Shown here piece after piece: positions 50,444 through 59,336 of a stretch of 64,000 bases of DNA. The translations under genes and the position numbers were made by a program. The stretch comes from Acidobacteriaceae bacterium (GTDB lineage: Bacteria; Acidobacteriota; Terriglobia; Terriglobales; Acidobacteriaceae): positions 1-64,000 of the forward strand of contig PLXE01000108.1 of the NCBI GenBank assembly GCA_003151335.1, read 5' to 3'. How positions within the stretch are numbered: the first letter of the stretch is position 1; each line of letters starts with the position of its first letter. The notes below the pieces were generated by a model that saw only the letters and a list, made by a program, of their open reading frames with translations, ran no database searches and was not told the DNA's origin.

Positions 50444-51433
50444 ATGGAATTGCGCAAGGACCCCATTACGCGCTCCTGGGTCATTTGTGGCGACGAGCCC
50501 GAAGCGGCCGCTTCGCCTGACTCCTTCTGCCCCTTCTGCCCCGAGTCCGGCCTGCCGCTGCAGGTGGTCGCTACCGCGCCGACCGTGAATGGCACTCCCT
50601 GGTCGGCGCGCGCCGTGGTCCATCCTCATCCGCTGTACGGCATCGATGGCGAGCCGTCGCGCACGGGCAACGGTTTATATGACAAGATGCGCCCGGTTGG
50701 CGCCCACGAAGTGATTGTCGAAAATGCCCGCCACGACCGGCATTTGTGGATCGCCGACGACCGCGAAATCGAGGAATACCTGGCGCTCTGCGGCCAACGT
50801 ATCCAGGACCTGAAGGGCGATGTCCGCTTCAAATACGTCAGCGTCTTCAAGAATTTCGGCGCCCAGTCGGGGCAGGAGTTTGACCATCCCACCTCGGAGG
50901 TTGTGGCCACCACGTTTGTCCCGCGGCGCGTTCTGTACGAGTTGCGGGCGGCGCGGCAGCATTACCAGGTGAAGGAGCGCTGCGTCTTTTGCGACATTCT
51001 GCGGCAGGAGCAGGAACAGAAGCTGCGCGTCATCGAGGTCCGCGGCGACTACATCGCCTGCTGTCCTTATGCGCCGCGCGTGCCCTACGAGACCTGGGTC
51101 GCTCCTCACACCCACGAAGCCCACTTCGAGCGCATGGCGCCGAAGTCCGGCGCCATGCGCGACCTGGCGGCCCTGCTGCGGCGCACCCTTTACCGCATTC
51201 GCACCATCGCCGATGGCTTCCACATGGTGCTGCATACCTCGCCCAACACCATGCACCGCTCGGAGACGCTCGGATTCTGGAAGACCATTGAGGACGACTA
51301 CCACTGGCACATCGAGATCTTGCCCATCCTCGCCGCCAAGGCAAAGTCCTACACCTTCAAAGAGGTGTATTACTCGCCCGTGAGCTCGGAGACGGCGGCG
51401 GCCATCCTGCGCGAGCGGCCGACCGAGCGGTAG
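50444..51433 (+). CDS. Galactose-1-phosphate uridylyltransferase-like protein lacking the nucleophilic His
   Basis: HIT-superfamily protein of 329 residues with the GalT two-domain layout. The N-terminal zinc site seems intact (C29, C32 and H148), and the second domain keeps HWHIEILP. In GalT enzymes the active-site motif is HPH-x-Q, where the second His is the covalent nucleophile; here it reads H148-P-T150-S-E152, so both the nucleophile and the Gln are replaced. A second Cys pair (C180, C183) is present. It probably is not an ordinary GalT. Its ATG is 18 bases behind a heptamer array and has no strong ribosome site. Confidence 0.8.
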   Translation: MELRKDPITRSWVICGDEPEAAASPDSFCPFCPESGLPLQVVATAPTVNGTPWSARAVVHPHPLYGIDGEPSRTGNGLYDKMRPVGAHEVIVENARHDRHLWIADDREIEEYLALCGQRIQDLKGDVRFKYVSVFKNFGAQSGQEFDHPTSEVVATTFVPRRVLYELRAARQHYQVKERCVFCDILRQEQEQKLRVIEVRGDYIACCPYAPRVPYETWVAPHTHEAHFERMAPKSGAMRDLAALLRRTLYRIRTIADGFHMVLHTSPNTMHRSETLGFWKTIEDDYHWHIEILPILAAKAKSYTFKEVYYSPVSSETAAAILRERPTER

Positions 51434-51473
51434 CCGCCGACGGACTAGAATATTCTTCGGTAGCGACCCACGC

Positions 51474-51836
51474 ATGACCATCCGCCGCGTCAAAACCCAT
51501 ACCGGACAGACCGGCTACGTTTACCAGTACTACTTCGTCGGCAAGCGGCCCGCGCTCGACAGCGATCCCGAAGCTCCCTCCACCGAGTTCATCTTCGACG
51601 TGACCTCGGACCGCAAGACAATTTTCGCGGTCAGTATCTTTCTGCATCCCGAGGCGCTCTCCGCTTGGGCGGCGGGCCGGGGCCGCACCCTCAGCGAGTC
51701 GGAACAGTACGCCGCGGTGAAGCTGCGCCTGATGCAGGCCTTCGATGAAATCCCCGACATGCTCAACCATGGCCGCCGCTTGCGCCTGGAGGTCGACGAA
51801 CTGCCGGTGCTGCTGGACTCGATCGGAGTGGAATAG
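51474..51836 (+). CDS. Hypothetical protein
   Basis: A 120-residue protein of unknown family. It shows an N-terminal beta-rich part (HTGQTGYVYQYYFVGKRPAL, FIFDVTSDRKTIFAVSIFL) and a helical C-terminal part (SESEQYAAVKLRLMQAFDEI). Codon use and GC at third positions match the neighbours, which favours a real gene. It starts 41 bp after the GalT-like gene on the same strand. Confidence 0.7.
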   Translation: MTIRRVKTHTGQTGYVYQYYFVGKRPALDSDPEAPSTEFIFDVTSDRKTIFAVSIFLHPEALSAWAAGRGRTLSESEQYAAVKLRLMQAFDEIPDMLNHGRRLRLEVDELPVLLDSIGVE

Positions 51837-51914
51837 GGCTACAATCGTTGCAGCTAACGCCTTGTGAGTGCTTGCGTCCAATCGAGCAGAAGATGGTGCG
51901 GGCGAAGCTTCAGA

Positions 51915-51993
51915 AGTTGTCATCACGAGCGCAGCGAGGGATCTGCTTTTGTGACGATGAAGCAGATGCCTCGCTTCGCTCGTCATGACAATT
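51915..51993. repeat. Long hairpin, MITE-like, 33-bp arms
   Basis: Two 33-base arms (51915-51947 and 51961-51993) are inverted copies with 29 of 33 matches around a 13-base loop. The ends read AGTTGTCAT and ATGACAATT. Parts of the same sequence occur at 7167, 36076 and 60112. Confidence 0.85.
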
Positions 51994-52040
51994 CGAGAGA
52001 ACGTTAAAGAAGGCGCGAGTTCGAGAGTGGGGACTTCCTG

Positions 52041-52697
52041 ATGTTCACGCAGATCCAGTGGTCCGGGCGCCAGCGATGGAATCGTGCTCTGCTTGCTTCC
52101 TTCGCGGTTCACGGTCTGCTTCTGTTTCTGCTCATCCATCGCGGGACTGCGATTTTCGTCACTCCCTCCGACGTCGACCTGGGCATTAAGGGGTCTTCCG
52201 GATCGACGTCCATCGTTTACCTTGCGCCTGTAGGACCAGAGAGGACGCAGTCATCGCCGGACGAGCAACGGCCAGTACTTCGCGCTGCGCTGACGCCCAA
52301 GCCCAAGGTACATAAGCCTGATGCGAAGACTCGGCAAACGGGTCAACCCACGCGAGACGATGCGCCTGAGCAGACCGCGCGCGGCGGTTCTCCTTACGGG
52401 CGTGTGCCGGGCTCGCCGCTTACCGGAGATGAAGTCGTGCCCGCGCTGCCGGAAGTCTTTCCCGATCCTCCGGTCTCGCGCTCCGACATACCTGCGGGGG
52501 TGCAAGGCGACGTGATCGTCGAGGTCACGATTGACGCGCAAGGAAACGTGGTCCAAACCAGGCTGCTGCAAGGCATCGGATACGGCACCGAGCAAAAAGT
52601 GCTTTCTGTGCTGCCACGCTGGCACTTCCGCCCGGCCTCGAAAGATGGCGTGACCATCGCCTCGCAACACATCGTGTACTTCCACTATCCCAGCTAG
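52041..52697 (+). CDS. TonB-like energy-transducing protein
   Basis: The 218-residue protein has an N-terminal membrane anchor (WNRALLASFAVHGLLLFLLIHRG, about 13-35), a Pro/Lys-rich periplasmic linker, and a C-terminal TonB domain (VQGDVIVEVTIDAQGNVVQTRLLQGIGYGTEQKVLSVLPRW). The Ser/His in the anchor (ASFAVHG) is the pattern that couples TonB to ExbB/ExbD, which are not in the window. It likely passes proton-motive energy to an outer-membrane receptor, or is a family member with a separate role. Confidence 0.88.
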   Translation: MFTQIQWSGRQRWNRALLASFAVHGLLLFLLIHRGTAIFVTPSDVDLGIKGSSGSTSIVYLAPVGPERTQSSPDEQRPVLRAALTPKPKVHKPDAKTRQTGQPTRDDAPEQTARGGSPYGRVPGSPLTGDEVVPALPEVFPDPPVSRSDIPAGVQGDVIVEVTIDAQGNVVQTRLLQGIGYGTEQKVLSVLPRWHFRPASKDGVTIASQHIVYFHYPS

Positions 52698-52742
52698 GGG
52701 CGCCGCTGCTGCCTTCAGGCCTTACGCCGTGGCCGACCCCTT

Positions 52743-52758
52743 TGTGACGCAAATCACA
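52743..52758 (+). promoter_or_regulatory. CRP/FNR-type operator upstream of the heme genes
   Basis: TGTGACGCAAATCACA is a perfect TGTGA-N6-TCACA palindrome, the consensus of CRP. Its centre is 62 bp or so before the transcription start expected from the -10 box at 52801, the spacing of class I CRP promoters. Confidence 0.7.
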
Positions 52759-52800
52759 GGCGGACGTGATAACTACACTCCTTCTTGCAGGCCACCCCGT

Positions 52801-52806
52801 TATACT
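52801..52806 (+). promoter_or_regulatory. Candidate -10 box of the heme operon
   Basis: TATACT with a poor -35 region (CTCCTT at about 52778), which is expected of an activator-dependent promoter. It lies 39 bp before the first start codon. Confidence 0.5.
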
Positions 52807-52844
52807 TGACCTAGAAGAAGCAATTGAGCTGAAGCGTTATATTT

Positions 52845-53666
52845 GTGGGGTTTATGCCTTTAATCTGGCTCCGAGTCGCGGTCGTTTGTTATGGCGTGGG
52901 GCTGCTCTATTCGCTCCTCCTGCTTAGCAAGCGAGGCAACGTTCTGGCCAAGGTGGTAGAGCCGGCCGTCGGACTGGGGCTTATCTTTCACTTCGTTTCT
53001 TTGGTCGAGTCCACCGTTGCGATCGGACGCCTATCCCTGGCTTCGATCCATTACTCGGAATCCATCCTGGCGTTTCTGGCGATGGTGGTGTTTTTCGTGT
53101 TCTTCGTGGGCTATCGCACCGTCTCGCCGGGCGTCGTGATCTTCCCCATCGTTTTCATTCTGACGTTCGCGTCCGCGATTGGGCAGAAGCCAGTCACGTT
53201 GACGTCGCCGCTGCTGCGCAGTGGCTGGATCTTCGTGCATGTGGTGCTCATCTTCACCGGCTACGCCGGGCTGTTCCTCAGCTTTGGCGCCAGTTTGCTC
53301 TATCTGGTGCAAGAGCGGGCGTTGAAATCCAAGCGTTCGGCGCCGCTGCTGACCTGGCTGCCTCCGTTGCAGACCATCGACGAAATCTGCTATCGCTCGT
53401 TGCTCTTCGGTTTCCCGTTTATGACGCTGGGGCTAATCGCGGGTTCCGTGCTGGCCATCGACAAGTATGGCCCGCTGTTCTTTTACGATCCAAAGATCTT
53501 GTTGTCGTTCACCATGTGGGCGGTGTACCTGCTGCTGCTGTACACCCGCTGGAGTTCGGGATGGCGCGGCCGCCGCGCGGCGTTTCTGGCGACCTTTGCG
53601 TTCATCATCGCCCTAGGCGCGTGGGCGGCGAACAGCTTCAGCCGCACCCACAGGTTTCTTTCATGA
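52845..53666 (+). CDS. hemX: CcsA/HemX-type cytochrome c assembly protein
   Basis: An integral membrane protein of 273 residues with eight hydrophobic helices. HYSESILAFLAMVVFF and HVVLIFTGYAGLFLSFGASLLYLV are the conserved His-bearing segments of the CcsA/ResC/HemX family; the tryptophan-rich WWD signature of heme-handling CcsA is not seen, which favours HemX. HemX controls glutamyl-tRNA reductase levels in Bacillus, and this gene overlaps hemA (ATGA). Start GTG at 52845 or ATG at 52854. It lies under the CRP-type site. Confidence 0.85.
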   Translation: MGFMPLIWLRVAVVCYGVGLLYSLLLLSKRGNVLAKVVEPAVGLGLIFHFVSLVESTVAIGRLSLASIHYSESILAFLAMVVFFVFFVGYRTVSPGVVIFPIVFILTFASAIGQKPVTLTSPLLRSGWIFVHVVLIFTGYAGLFLSFGASLLYLVQERALKSKRSAPLLTWLPPLQTIDEICYRSLLFGFPFMTLGLIAGSVLAIDKYGPLFFYDPKILLSFTMWAVYLLLLYTRWSSGWRGRRAAFLATFAFIIALGAWAANSFSRTHRFLS

Positions 53667-54988
53667 ACTTCGTCGTCATCGGTGTGAACCACCAGACCGC
53701 ACCCGTCGAAGTGCGCGAGCAGTTTGCCATTTCCGAGGCGCGGCTGCCGGAAGCGATGAAGTCGCTGGCGACCTATCCCGGCATCGAGGAGGGCATGATC
53801 GTCTCCACCTGCAACCGGGTGGAGATGTTGGCCCGCACCACCAACGGTTCTGCCGACCTCCAGGGCTTCTTGCGCCAGTTTTACGGTTTCGACCCCGGGC
53901 CCTATCGCAAGTATTTGTACGAACATCGCTCGCGCGATGCGGTGCGCCATATTTTTCGCGTGGCCTCAAGCCTCGATTCCATGATTGTGGGCGAGCCCCA
54001 AATCCTGGGACAAGTCAAGGAAGCTTATGCCACGGCGCGCGCGGTGGGCGCGATCAACTCGCAACTCGACGCATTGCTGACCCGCTCCTTCGCCGTCGCC
54101 AAGCGCGTCAGGAACGAGACCGCGGTTGCGACGTCAGCGGTGTCCATCGCGTCGGTGGCGGTGGACCTGGCCAAGAAGATTTTCGGCAACTTACAAGGCA
54201 AGAGCGTTTACCTGGTGGGCGCCGGCAAGATGTGCGAGTTGGCCGCCCGCCATCTGCTCGCGCATGGGGCAAAACAGATTTACGTCGCCAACCGGACCTT
54301 CGAGCGGGCTGCGGCGCTGGCGAAAAAGTTCAACGGCACGGCGATCCCGTTCGAACGGCTCTACGAGACCGTGCCCGATGCCGACATCGTTATCAGCTCC
54401 ACGGGTGCGCCGCACGCCATCTTCCGCAAGGAGCACGGCGAAAAATTCCTGAGCCAGCGCCGCAACCGTCCCATGTTCTTCATCGACATCGCCGTCCCGC
54501 GCGACATCGATCCTGAGCTGAACAAGCTGGACGGCATCTTCGTTTACGACATCGACGATTTGCAGCAGGTGGTTTCATCGCACATTGCCGATCGCCGGAC
54601 CGAAGCTGACCGCGCCGAAGCCATCGTGCAGCTGGAGGTGGACAAGTTCGAATCGCGGCTGCAAACGCTCGATGTCGTGCCCACCATCGTTTCGCTACAG
54701 GAGCATCTGGAAACCGTTCGCCAGGCCGAGATTGACCGCGTACGCGGCCGCCTGGGCACGCTTTCGCCGGAACAGGAACTGGCGGTGGAAGCGTTGTCGC
54801 GCGGCATCATCAACAAAATCATGCATACACCCATTACTACTCTCAAGAGTGCGGCACGCGAATCGTCGGAAGCCACGACTGTGGTCGATCTGGTGCGCAA
54901 GCTCTTCGGCCTGCGAGAGCCCCCTCGGAAAGCCGCCGACGAAGATGCCACCACCGTGAGCGGTGGAAAACCGGGAGCGCGAAACTGA
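53663..54988 (+). CDS. hemA: Glutamyl-tRNA reductase
   Basis: First enzyme of the C5 route to tetrapyrroles: it reduces glutamyl-tRNA to glutamate-1-semialdehyde. The 441 residues show the catalytic Cys50 in STCNRVE, His10 (GVNHQTAP), GEPQILGQV, the NADPH-binding [10 protein letters not shown] and [10 protein letters not shown]. The ATG at 53663 overlaps the hemX stop. The stop overlaps the hemC ATG by one base, so the three genes form a coupled unit. Confidence 0.97.
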   Translation: MNFVVIGVNHQTAPVEVREQFAISEARLPEAMKSLATYPGIEEGMIVSTCNRVEMLARTTNGSADLQGFLRQFYGFDPGPYRKYLYEHRSRDAVRHIFRVASSLDSMIVGEPQILGQVKEAYATARAVGAINSQLDALLTRSFAVAKRVRNETAVATSAVSIASVAVDLAKKIFGNLQGKSVYLVGAGKMCELAARHLLAHGAKQIYVANRTFERAAALAKKFNGTAIPFERLYETVPDADIVISSTGAPHAIFRKEHGEKFLSQRRNRPMFFIDIAVPRDIDPELNKLDGIFVYDIDDLQQVVSSHIADRRTEADRAEAIVQLEVDKFESRLQTLDVVPTIVSLQEHLETVRQAEIDRVRGRLGTLSPEQELAVEALSRGIINKIMHTPITTLKSAARESSEATTVVDLVRKLFGLREPPRKAADEDATTVSGGKPGARN

Positions 54989-55923
54989 TGGCGCTCATCA
55001 GGATCGGTTCCCGCGGATCACAACTCGCTCTCTGGCAGGCCAATCACATCTCGGCGCTGCTGCGCGAGCGCGGCCACCAGGTCGAGCTCGAGATCATCAA
55101 GACCACCGGCGACAAAATCATCGACGTTGCCCTCGCCCAGGTCGGTACCAAGGGCATGTTCTCCAAGGAGATCGAAGAGGCGCTGGCCGAAGGCCGGGTT
55201 GATGTCGCGGTGCATAGCCTTAAGGATCTGCCTACGCGGCTGCCAGCGGGATTTGAGCTGGTCGCTATCACCACGCGAGTCAATCCGCGCGACGTATTTC
55301 TCTCGGTCAAGTACGACAGCGTAAAAGCGCTGCCACACGGAGCGCGCGTGGGTACCAGTAGCCTGCGCCGCCAGGCGCAGTTGAAGGCCTCGCGGCCCGA
55401 CCTGGTCATCCATCCATTGCGGGGCAATGTTGACACGCGCATGCGCAAGCTGGAGGAAGGCGAATACGATGCCATCATTCTGGCTGCCGCCGGGCTTACG
55501 CGGCTCGGCAAAACCGAACTGGTGAAGGAAGTCCTCTCGGAGGAGTTCATGTGTCCGGCAGCGGGACAGGGCGCACTTGGCATCGAGATCCGCGAAGGCG
55601 ATGTGGAGATGCGCGAACATCTTTCGTTTCTCGACGACTCTTCGGCCCACGCAGCTACGACCTGCGAGCGCGCGTTGCTGAATAAGCTGGGCGGCGGATG
55701 CCAGGTCCCGATTGGCGCCTTCGCTGAGATGAAGGATGGCAAGTTGCAGCTAACTGCGATTGTTGCGCGTCCGGACGGCACGGAGGTTTTGCGCGAGCAG
55801 CAGAGCGGCAGCGACCCGATTACACTTGGCGAAAAAGTTGGCGACACGCTGCTGCGCCGGGGCGCCACCAGGATTCTCGAAGATGTTTATGGCGCGGCCG
55901 CAGCGGTGGCACAGCAGCCGTAA
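54988..55923 (+). CDS. hemC: Porphobilinogen deaminase
   Basis: Hydroxymethylbilane synthase, which joins four porphobilinogens. The 311 residues include [14 protein letters not shown] (5-18), the catalytic Asp80 in [18 protein letters not shown] (substrate arginines), [11 protein letters not shown] and Cys238 in GGGCQVP, which carries the dipyrromethane cofactor. The start is coupled to hemA. The stop is followed at once by a heptamer array and then repeats before hemD. Confidence 0.97.
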   Translation: MALIRIGSRGSQLALWQANHISALLRERGHQVELEIIKTTGDKIIDVALAQVGTKGMFSKEIEEALAEGRVDVAVHSLKDLPTRLPAGFELVAITTRVNPRDVFLSVKYDSVKALPHGARVGTSSLRRQAQLKASRPDLVIHPLRGNVDTRMRKLEEGEYDAIILAAAGLTRLGKTELVKEVLSEEFMCPAAGQGALGIEIREGDVEMREHLSFLDDSSAHAATTCERALLNKLGGGCQVPIGAFAEMKDGKLQLTAIVARPDGTEVLREQQSGSDPITLGEKVGDTLLRRGATRILEDVYGAAAAVAQQP

Positions 55924-55927
55924 GAAG

Positions 55928-55962
55928 CAGTTGTCGGTAGCCGGTAGCCAGTGGTCGGTAGT
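55928..55962. repeat. Heptamer array after hemC
   Basis: Five units (CAGTTGT, CGGTAGC twice, CAGTGGT, CGGTAGT) start five bases after the hemC stop, in the reverse-complement orientation typical of arrays behind stop codons. Confidence 0.75.
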
Positions 55963-56038
55963 CAGGCCGCATCAAAGCGGTTCTCGTGTCATCCTGATTG
56001 ACGCATGGGCCTGCTGAGCGTTCGTGAGAACGAACCGC

Positions 56039-56228
56039 GGTATTTGCCAGTGGACTGTGCTGGCGGAAGATCCAGCGCCGTAGGCGCGACATAGTTTAGC
56101 CCAGCACGCAGCCGCAGGCGGAGTGCTGGGTGTGGTATTTGCCAGTGGACTGTGCTGGCGGAAGATCCAGCGCCGTAGGCGCGACATAGTTTCGCCCAGC
56201 ACGCAGCCGCAGGCGGAGTGCTGGGTAA
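56039..56228. repeat. Tandem duplication of a 95-bp palindrome-bearing unit
   Basis: Units 56039-56133 and 56134-56228 are identical but for one base inside (TTTAGCCC or TTTCGCCC) and the last two. Each contains a GCGCCGTAGGCGC palindrome and a CCCAGCAC/GTGCTGGG stem. A GTCCC-GTA-GGGAC palindrome follows at about 56249. Confidence 0.9.
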
Positions 56229-56304
56229 GGTTGAGAAATGCATCTGAGTCCCGTAGGGACGGCACAGTTCTGTCTGCTGCCCTCATCGAGATGAAAGTCA
56301 ACCA

Positions 56305-56392
56305 ACGGAGATCAGGGAGATCACGGAGAAAACTCGATAGAAACCAAGACTCCGTGTCCTCCGTGCTCTCCGTGGTGAATGATTTTCGACGG
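56305..56392. repeat. CACGGAG/CTCCGTG repeat in front of hemD
   Basis: Runs of CACGGAG and CTCCGTGTCCTCCGTGCTC end in GGTGAATGATTTTC, matching 2137-2210. The in-frame ATG at 56379 of the hemD frame lies inside this repeat. Confidence 0.6.
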
Positions 56393-56441
56393 AGCGGAGG
56401 CGGCGCTGGTTTTGCGACGCCGGAGTCGAAGGACCCCTACT

Positions 56442-57299
56442 TTGGCAAACAACCCCCGTACAAACATTTCCCGGAGCGTCTTGCCCCTGGCCGGATGCCG
56501 CATTCTGGTCTCGCGCGCGAAGAAGCAGGCGGGCGCTCTTTCTTCGGCGCTGCGAGAATTGGGTTGCCAGGTGATCGAGATCCCCTTCATCGAGCTTCGT
56601 GAGCCGAGTTCCTACCAGCCGCTGGATTCAGCATTGCGGGACCTTGCCACTTACGATTGGTTGATTCTCACCAGCGTGAATGGCGTTGAGGCGCTGTTCG
56701 CACGCCTGGCAAAGAAGCAGGTCGTTGCCTCAGCGCTGGCGCATCCGAAGATTGCCGCAATTGGTCCTGCGACTAGGAAAGCGATCGAGCAACATGGCCT
56801 GCGGGTGGCGGTCACGCCGAAAGAATACGTGGCCGAGTCAGTCGTCGCATCGCTGCAGCGCAGGGTGAAAGGGAAGCGGGTGCTGCTGGTGCGAGCAAAA
56901 ATTGCGCGCGATGTCATCCCGCGCGAATTGCGCAGAGCCGGTGCAGAGGTCGATGTGGTCGAAGCCTACGAGACCGTCGCGCCCAAGTCTTCGGAGAAGA
57001 GGCTACGTGCCCTGTTGGCCAACAAGACGCTCAGGCCGCACGCTATCACCTTCACCAGTTCCTCGACCGTGAAGAACTTCGTGGGGCTGCTGGGATTGCG
57101 CAGCGCGCGTGCCGCCTTGAAGAAGCCGGCGCACCACCATGGCGTGCATACGGCATCCATCGGACCCGTAACCTCCGCCTCGCTGCGTGAGTTCGGACTG
57201 CCCGTGGACATCGAAGCCAAGGAGTACACAATTCCAGGACTGGTCGCGGCGATCATCAAAGAGAGAAATCGGATTCGGGGCGCGCAGCAAAAGAGCTGA
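56442..57299 (+). CDS. hemD: Uroporphyrinogen-III synthase
   Basis: Closes and inverts ring D of hydroxymethylbilane. HemD is poorly conserved, but GCRILVSRAKKQAGALSSALRELG, YDWLILTSVNGVEALF, AAIGPATRKAIEQHG and ITFTSSSTVKNFV, followed by ASIGPVTSASLREFGL, are the family landmarks. The start is uncertain: TTG at 56442 opens MANNPRTNISRSVLP and avoids the dispersed repeat that covers the in-frame ATG at 56379. It follows hemC after 518 bp of repeats, so it may be transcribed by read-through or from its own promoter. Confidence 0.88.
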   Translation: MANNPRTNISRSVLPLAGCRILVSRAKKQAGALSSALRELGCQVIEIPFIELREPSSYQPLDSALRDLATYDWLILTSVNGVEALFARLAKKQVVASALAHPKIAAIGPATRKAIEQHGLRVAVTPKEYVAESVVASLQRRVKGKRVLLVRAKIARDVIPRELRRAGAEVDVVEAYETVAPKSSEKRLRALLANKTLRPHAITFTSSSTVKNFVGLLGLRSARAALKKPAHHHGVHTASIGPVTSASLREFGLPVDIEAKEYTIPGLVAAIIKERNRIRGAQQKS

Positions 57300-57309
57300 G
57301 GGCTGACAG

Positions 57310-59301
57310 CTATTCATAAATCGAGCAGCCGCATCCCGGCGACGGCACATGCACCTTGAGGAAATCCGAAACCCGCTGGTACGCGTCAATCTGGTTCTCC
57401 ACTCGCGCGAAGCCGTGGCCCTCGTTTTCGTAAATCTTTAGCTGCACTGACCCACCGTGTTTCTTGACGGCATCGGCCACCTGTTGCGCCTCTTCGTGCG
57501 GACAGCGTGGATCGTTGCCGCCCGCCAGCAGCAGCAGCGGGGCCTTGATCCGGTCCACGAAGTTGATCGGCGAGCGATCTTCGTACAGCGCTCTGTTCTT
57601 CACTGGATCGCCCATGGTCGCCAGGTCGTACTCGCGCAGCAGCGGGTCTTCGTTGGCGATCTCGGTGGCCCAGTTCACAAACGGCACAATGGGCACGCCA
57701 GCGGCCCACATGTCCGGAGCCTTGGTCACCGCCATCATGCTCAGGTAGCCACCGTAGCTGCCGCCCATCACAATCAGCTTCTTGGGATCGACGAAGCCGC
57801 TTCTCTCGATCCACTGGGCCGCGTCGAGCACGTCGTGCAGCTCGCCGCCGCCGGCATCGCCGCGGTTGGCGTCGGTGAACTCCTTGCCGTATCCGGTTGA
57901 GCCCCGATAGTTGGGCGCGATCACCACATACCCCTGGTTCACGATGTACTGGATGAAGCGGTTGAATGAGTTGACCGTCTGCGCGGCCGGTCCGCCGTGG
58001 ATGTAAACGATCGCCGGAAACTTGCCGTTGCGCTGGATATTGTTTGGCACATAGGCAAACGCCGAGAGCGTCCACTTGCCGTCGCGGCTGCGATAATGCA
58101 CCAGGTAGGGCTCGACCATGTCGGCGCTGTTCACCCCGGCGACCAGCGAGTGCGTCACCTGCTGCGACTGCTTCGACGCGATGTCATAGACCCACACATC
58201 GTTGGGAGCGTCGGCGCCGTTGTGGTTGTACAAGAGCTTGGCCCCATCGCGGCTGTAGGGCAGCGGATTGCCGCCCAGCGAGTTCACGCCCTGCTTCAGC
58301 GGCAACGCGTCCGCGCGCCGGCTCGCCTTGTCATACAGATAGATATCGGTGTTGCCGTCAACATTGGCCACCCACGTCAGCGATTTGCCATCGGGCGAAA
58401 ACGTTCCTGCCCGGAGCCGCCACTTCTCCTCGGTCAACCAATTAATCTTCTTGCTTGCGATGTCGAGCAGGCCGACATTGTCATAGCCATTCTTCGCGTC
58501 CGAAGTGATGAGGACCGTCTTTCCGTCGGGCGAGATGTCCTGCGCTTCGTAGGTGTGCTCGCCCTCATGCCGCGTCAGGTTTGTACTGTCGCCACTGGCC
58601 AGGTCGAGAACAAAGATGTTGGAGTCCTTGCCGCTGGCGTGCGACTGCGTGTAAACCAGGAACTTGCCGTCGCGCGAAAAAATAGGTTTCCAGTTGCTCA
58701 GTTCCTTGGGCGTGTTCCTGGTGAGATGGCGAACGTGACGCGTGGCGACGTCCATCAGCTCGATCTCAAAGGTCGAGCCGGTCTTGGACTTGGTGATGTA
58801 TGCAAGTTGCCGCCCGTCGGGCGACCACGCCGGTTCTTCTTCCGCGCTCTCCGGAGACGTCGTCAGGTTGACCACGTCGCCGGTCTTGGGCGACACCAGG
58901 AAGACGTCCCACTGCTCATCGCCATCGTGATCGGAGATGAACGCGATCCAGGTCCCGTCGGGCGACCACACCGGCTGCGACTGCCGCTGATCGCTGATGG
59001 TCAACTGCGTCGGCCATCCGCCGCTCGCCGGTACCAGCCAGAGATTGTTGCGTCCGCTGATGTTGGAGATGAACGCGATCTGCTTGCCATCGGGCGACCA
59101 CGTCGAGTCGCCGATCGTCCGCGTCATGTAGAGCTTCTCGATGGAGAACGCCTGCATGTCGGCCACGGTCTTGCTCTGGAGCTTGGTGGGGTCGGTGATG
59201 GCTTGCGGCGCGGTGAGCGGTTGCTGGGCAAATGCGGTCAGAGTCATGGCGAGAACGATAGCGAAAGTGGTGAGTTTCAAGCTTCGGGTTTCCAGTTTCA
59301 T
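57310..59301 (-). CDS. S9 family peptidase (prolyl-oligopeptidase type), exported
   Basis: A 663-residue serine peptidase with a signal peptide (LKLTTFAIVLAMTLTAFA). The first two-thirds form a TolB/WD40-like beta propeller, seen in repeats such as SPDGKQIAFISN, SPDGTWIAFISD and SPDGRQLAYIT. The C-terminal alpha/beta-hydrolase domain has the nucleophile in GGSYGGYLS, the Asp in GGNDPRCP and the His in NEGHGF. It should cleave short peptides in the periplasm or outside. The start is ATG at 59301, 35 bp from the divergent metallopeptidase gene. Confidence 0.94.
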   Translation of the reverse strand: MKLETRSLKLTTFAIVLAMTLTAFAQQPLTAPQAITDPTKLQSKTVADMQAFSIEKLYMTRTIGDSTWSPDGKQIAFISNISGRNNLWLVPASGGWPTQLTISDQRQSQPVWSPDGTWIAFISDHDGDEQWDVFLVSPKTGDVVNLTTSPESAEEEPAWSPDGRQLAYITKSKTGSTFEIELMDVATRHVRHLTRNTPKELSNWKPIFSRDGKFLVYTQSHASGKDSNIFVLDLASGDSTNLTRHEGEHTYEAQDISPDGKTVLITSDAKNGYDNVGLLDIASKKINWLTEEKWRLRAGTFSPDGKSLTWVANVDGNTDIYLYDKASRRADALPLKQGVNSLGGNPLPYSRDGAKLLYNHNGADAPNDVWVYDIASKQSQQVTHSLVAGVNSADMVEPYLVHYRSRDGKWTLSAFAYVPNNIQRNGKFPAIVYIHGGPAAQTVNSFNRFIQYIVNQGYVVIAPNYRGSTGYGKEFTDANRGDAGGGELHDVLDAAQWIERSGFVDPKKLIVMGGSYGGYLSMMAVTKAPDMWAAGVPIVPFVNWATEIANEDPLLREYDLATMGDPVKNRALYEDRSPINFVDRIKAPLLLLAGGNDPRCPHEEAQQVADAVKKHGGSVQLKIYENEGHGFARVENQIDAYQRVSDFLKVHVPSPGCGCSIYE

Positions 59302-59336
59302 TGCTGGGTTCTATTGTAGATTGTGTCGTGGGGCCC

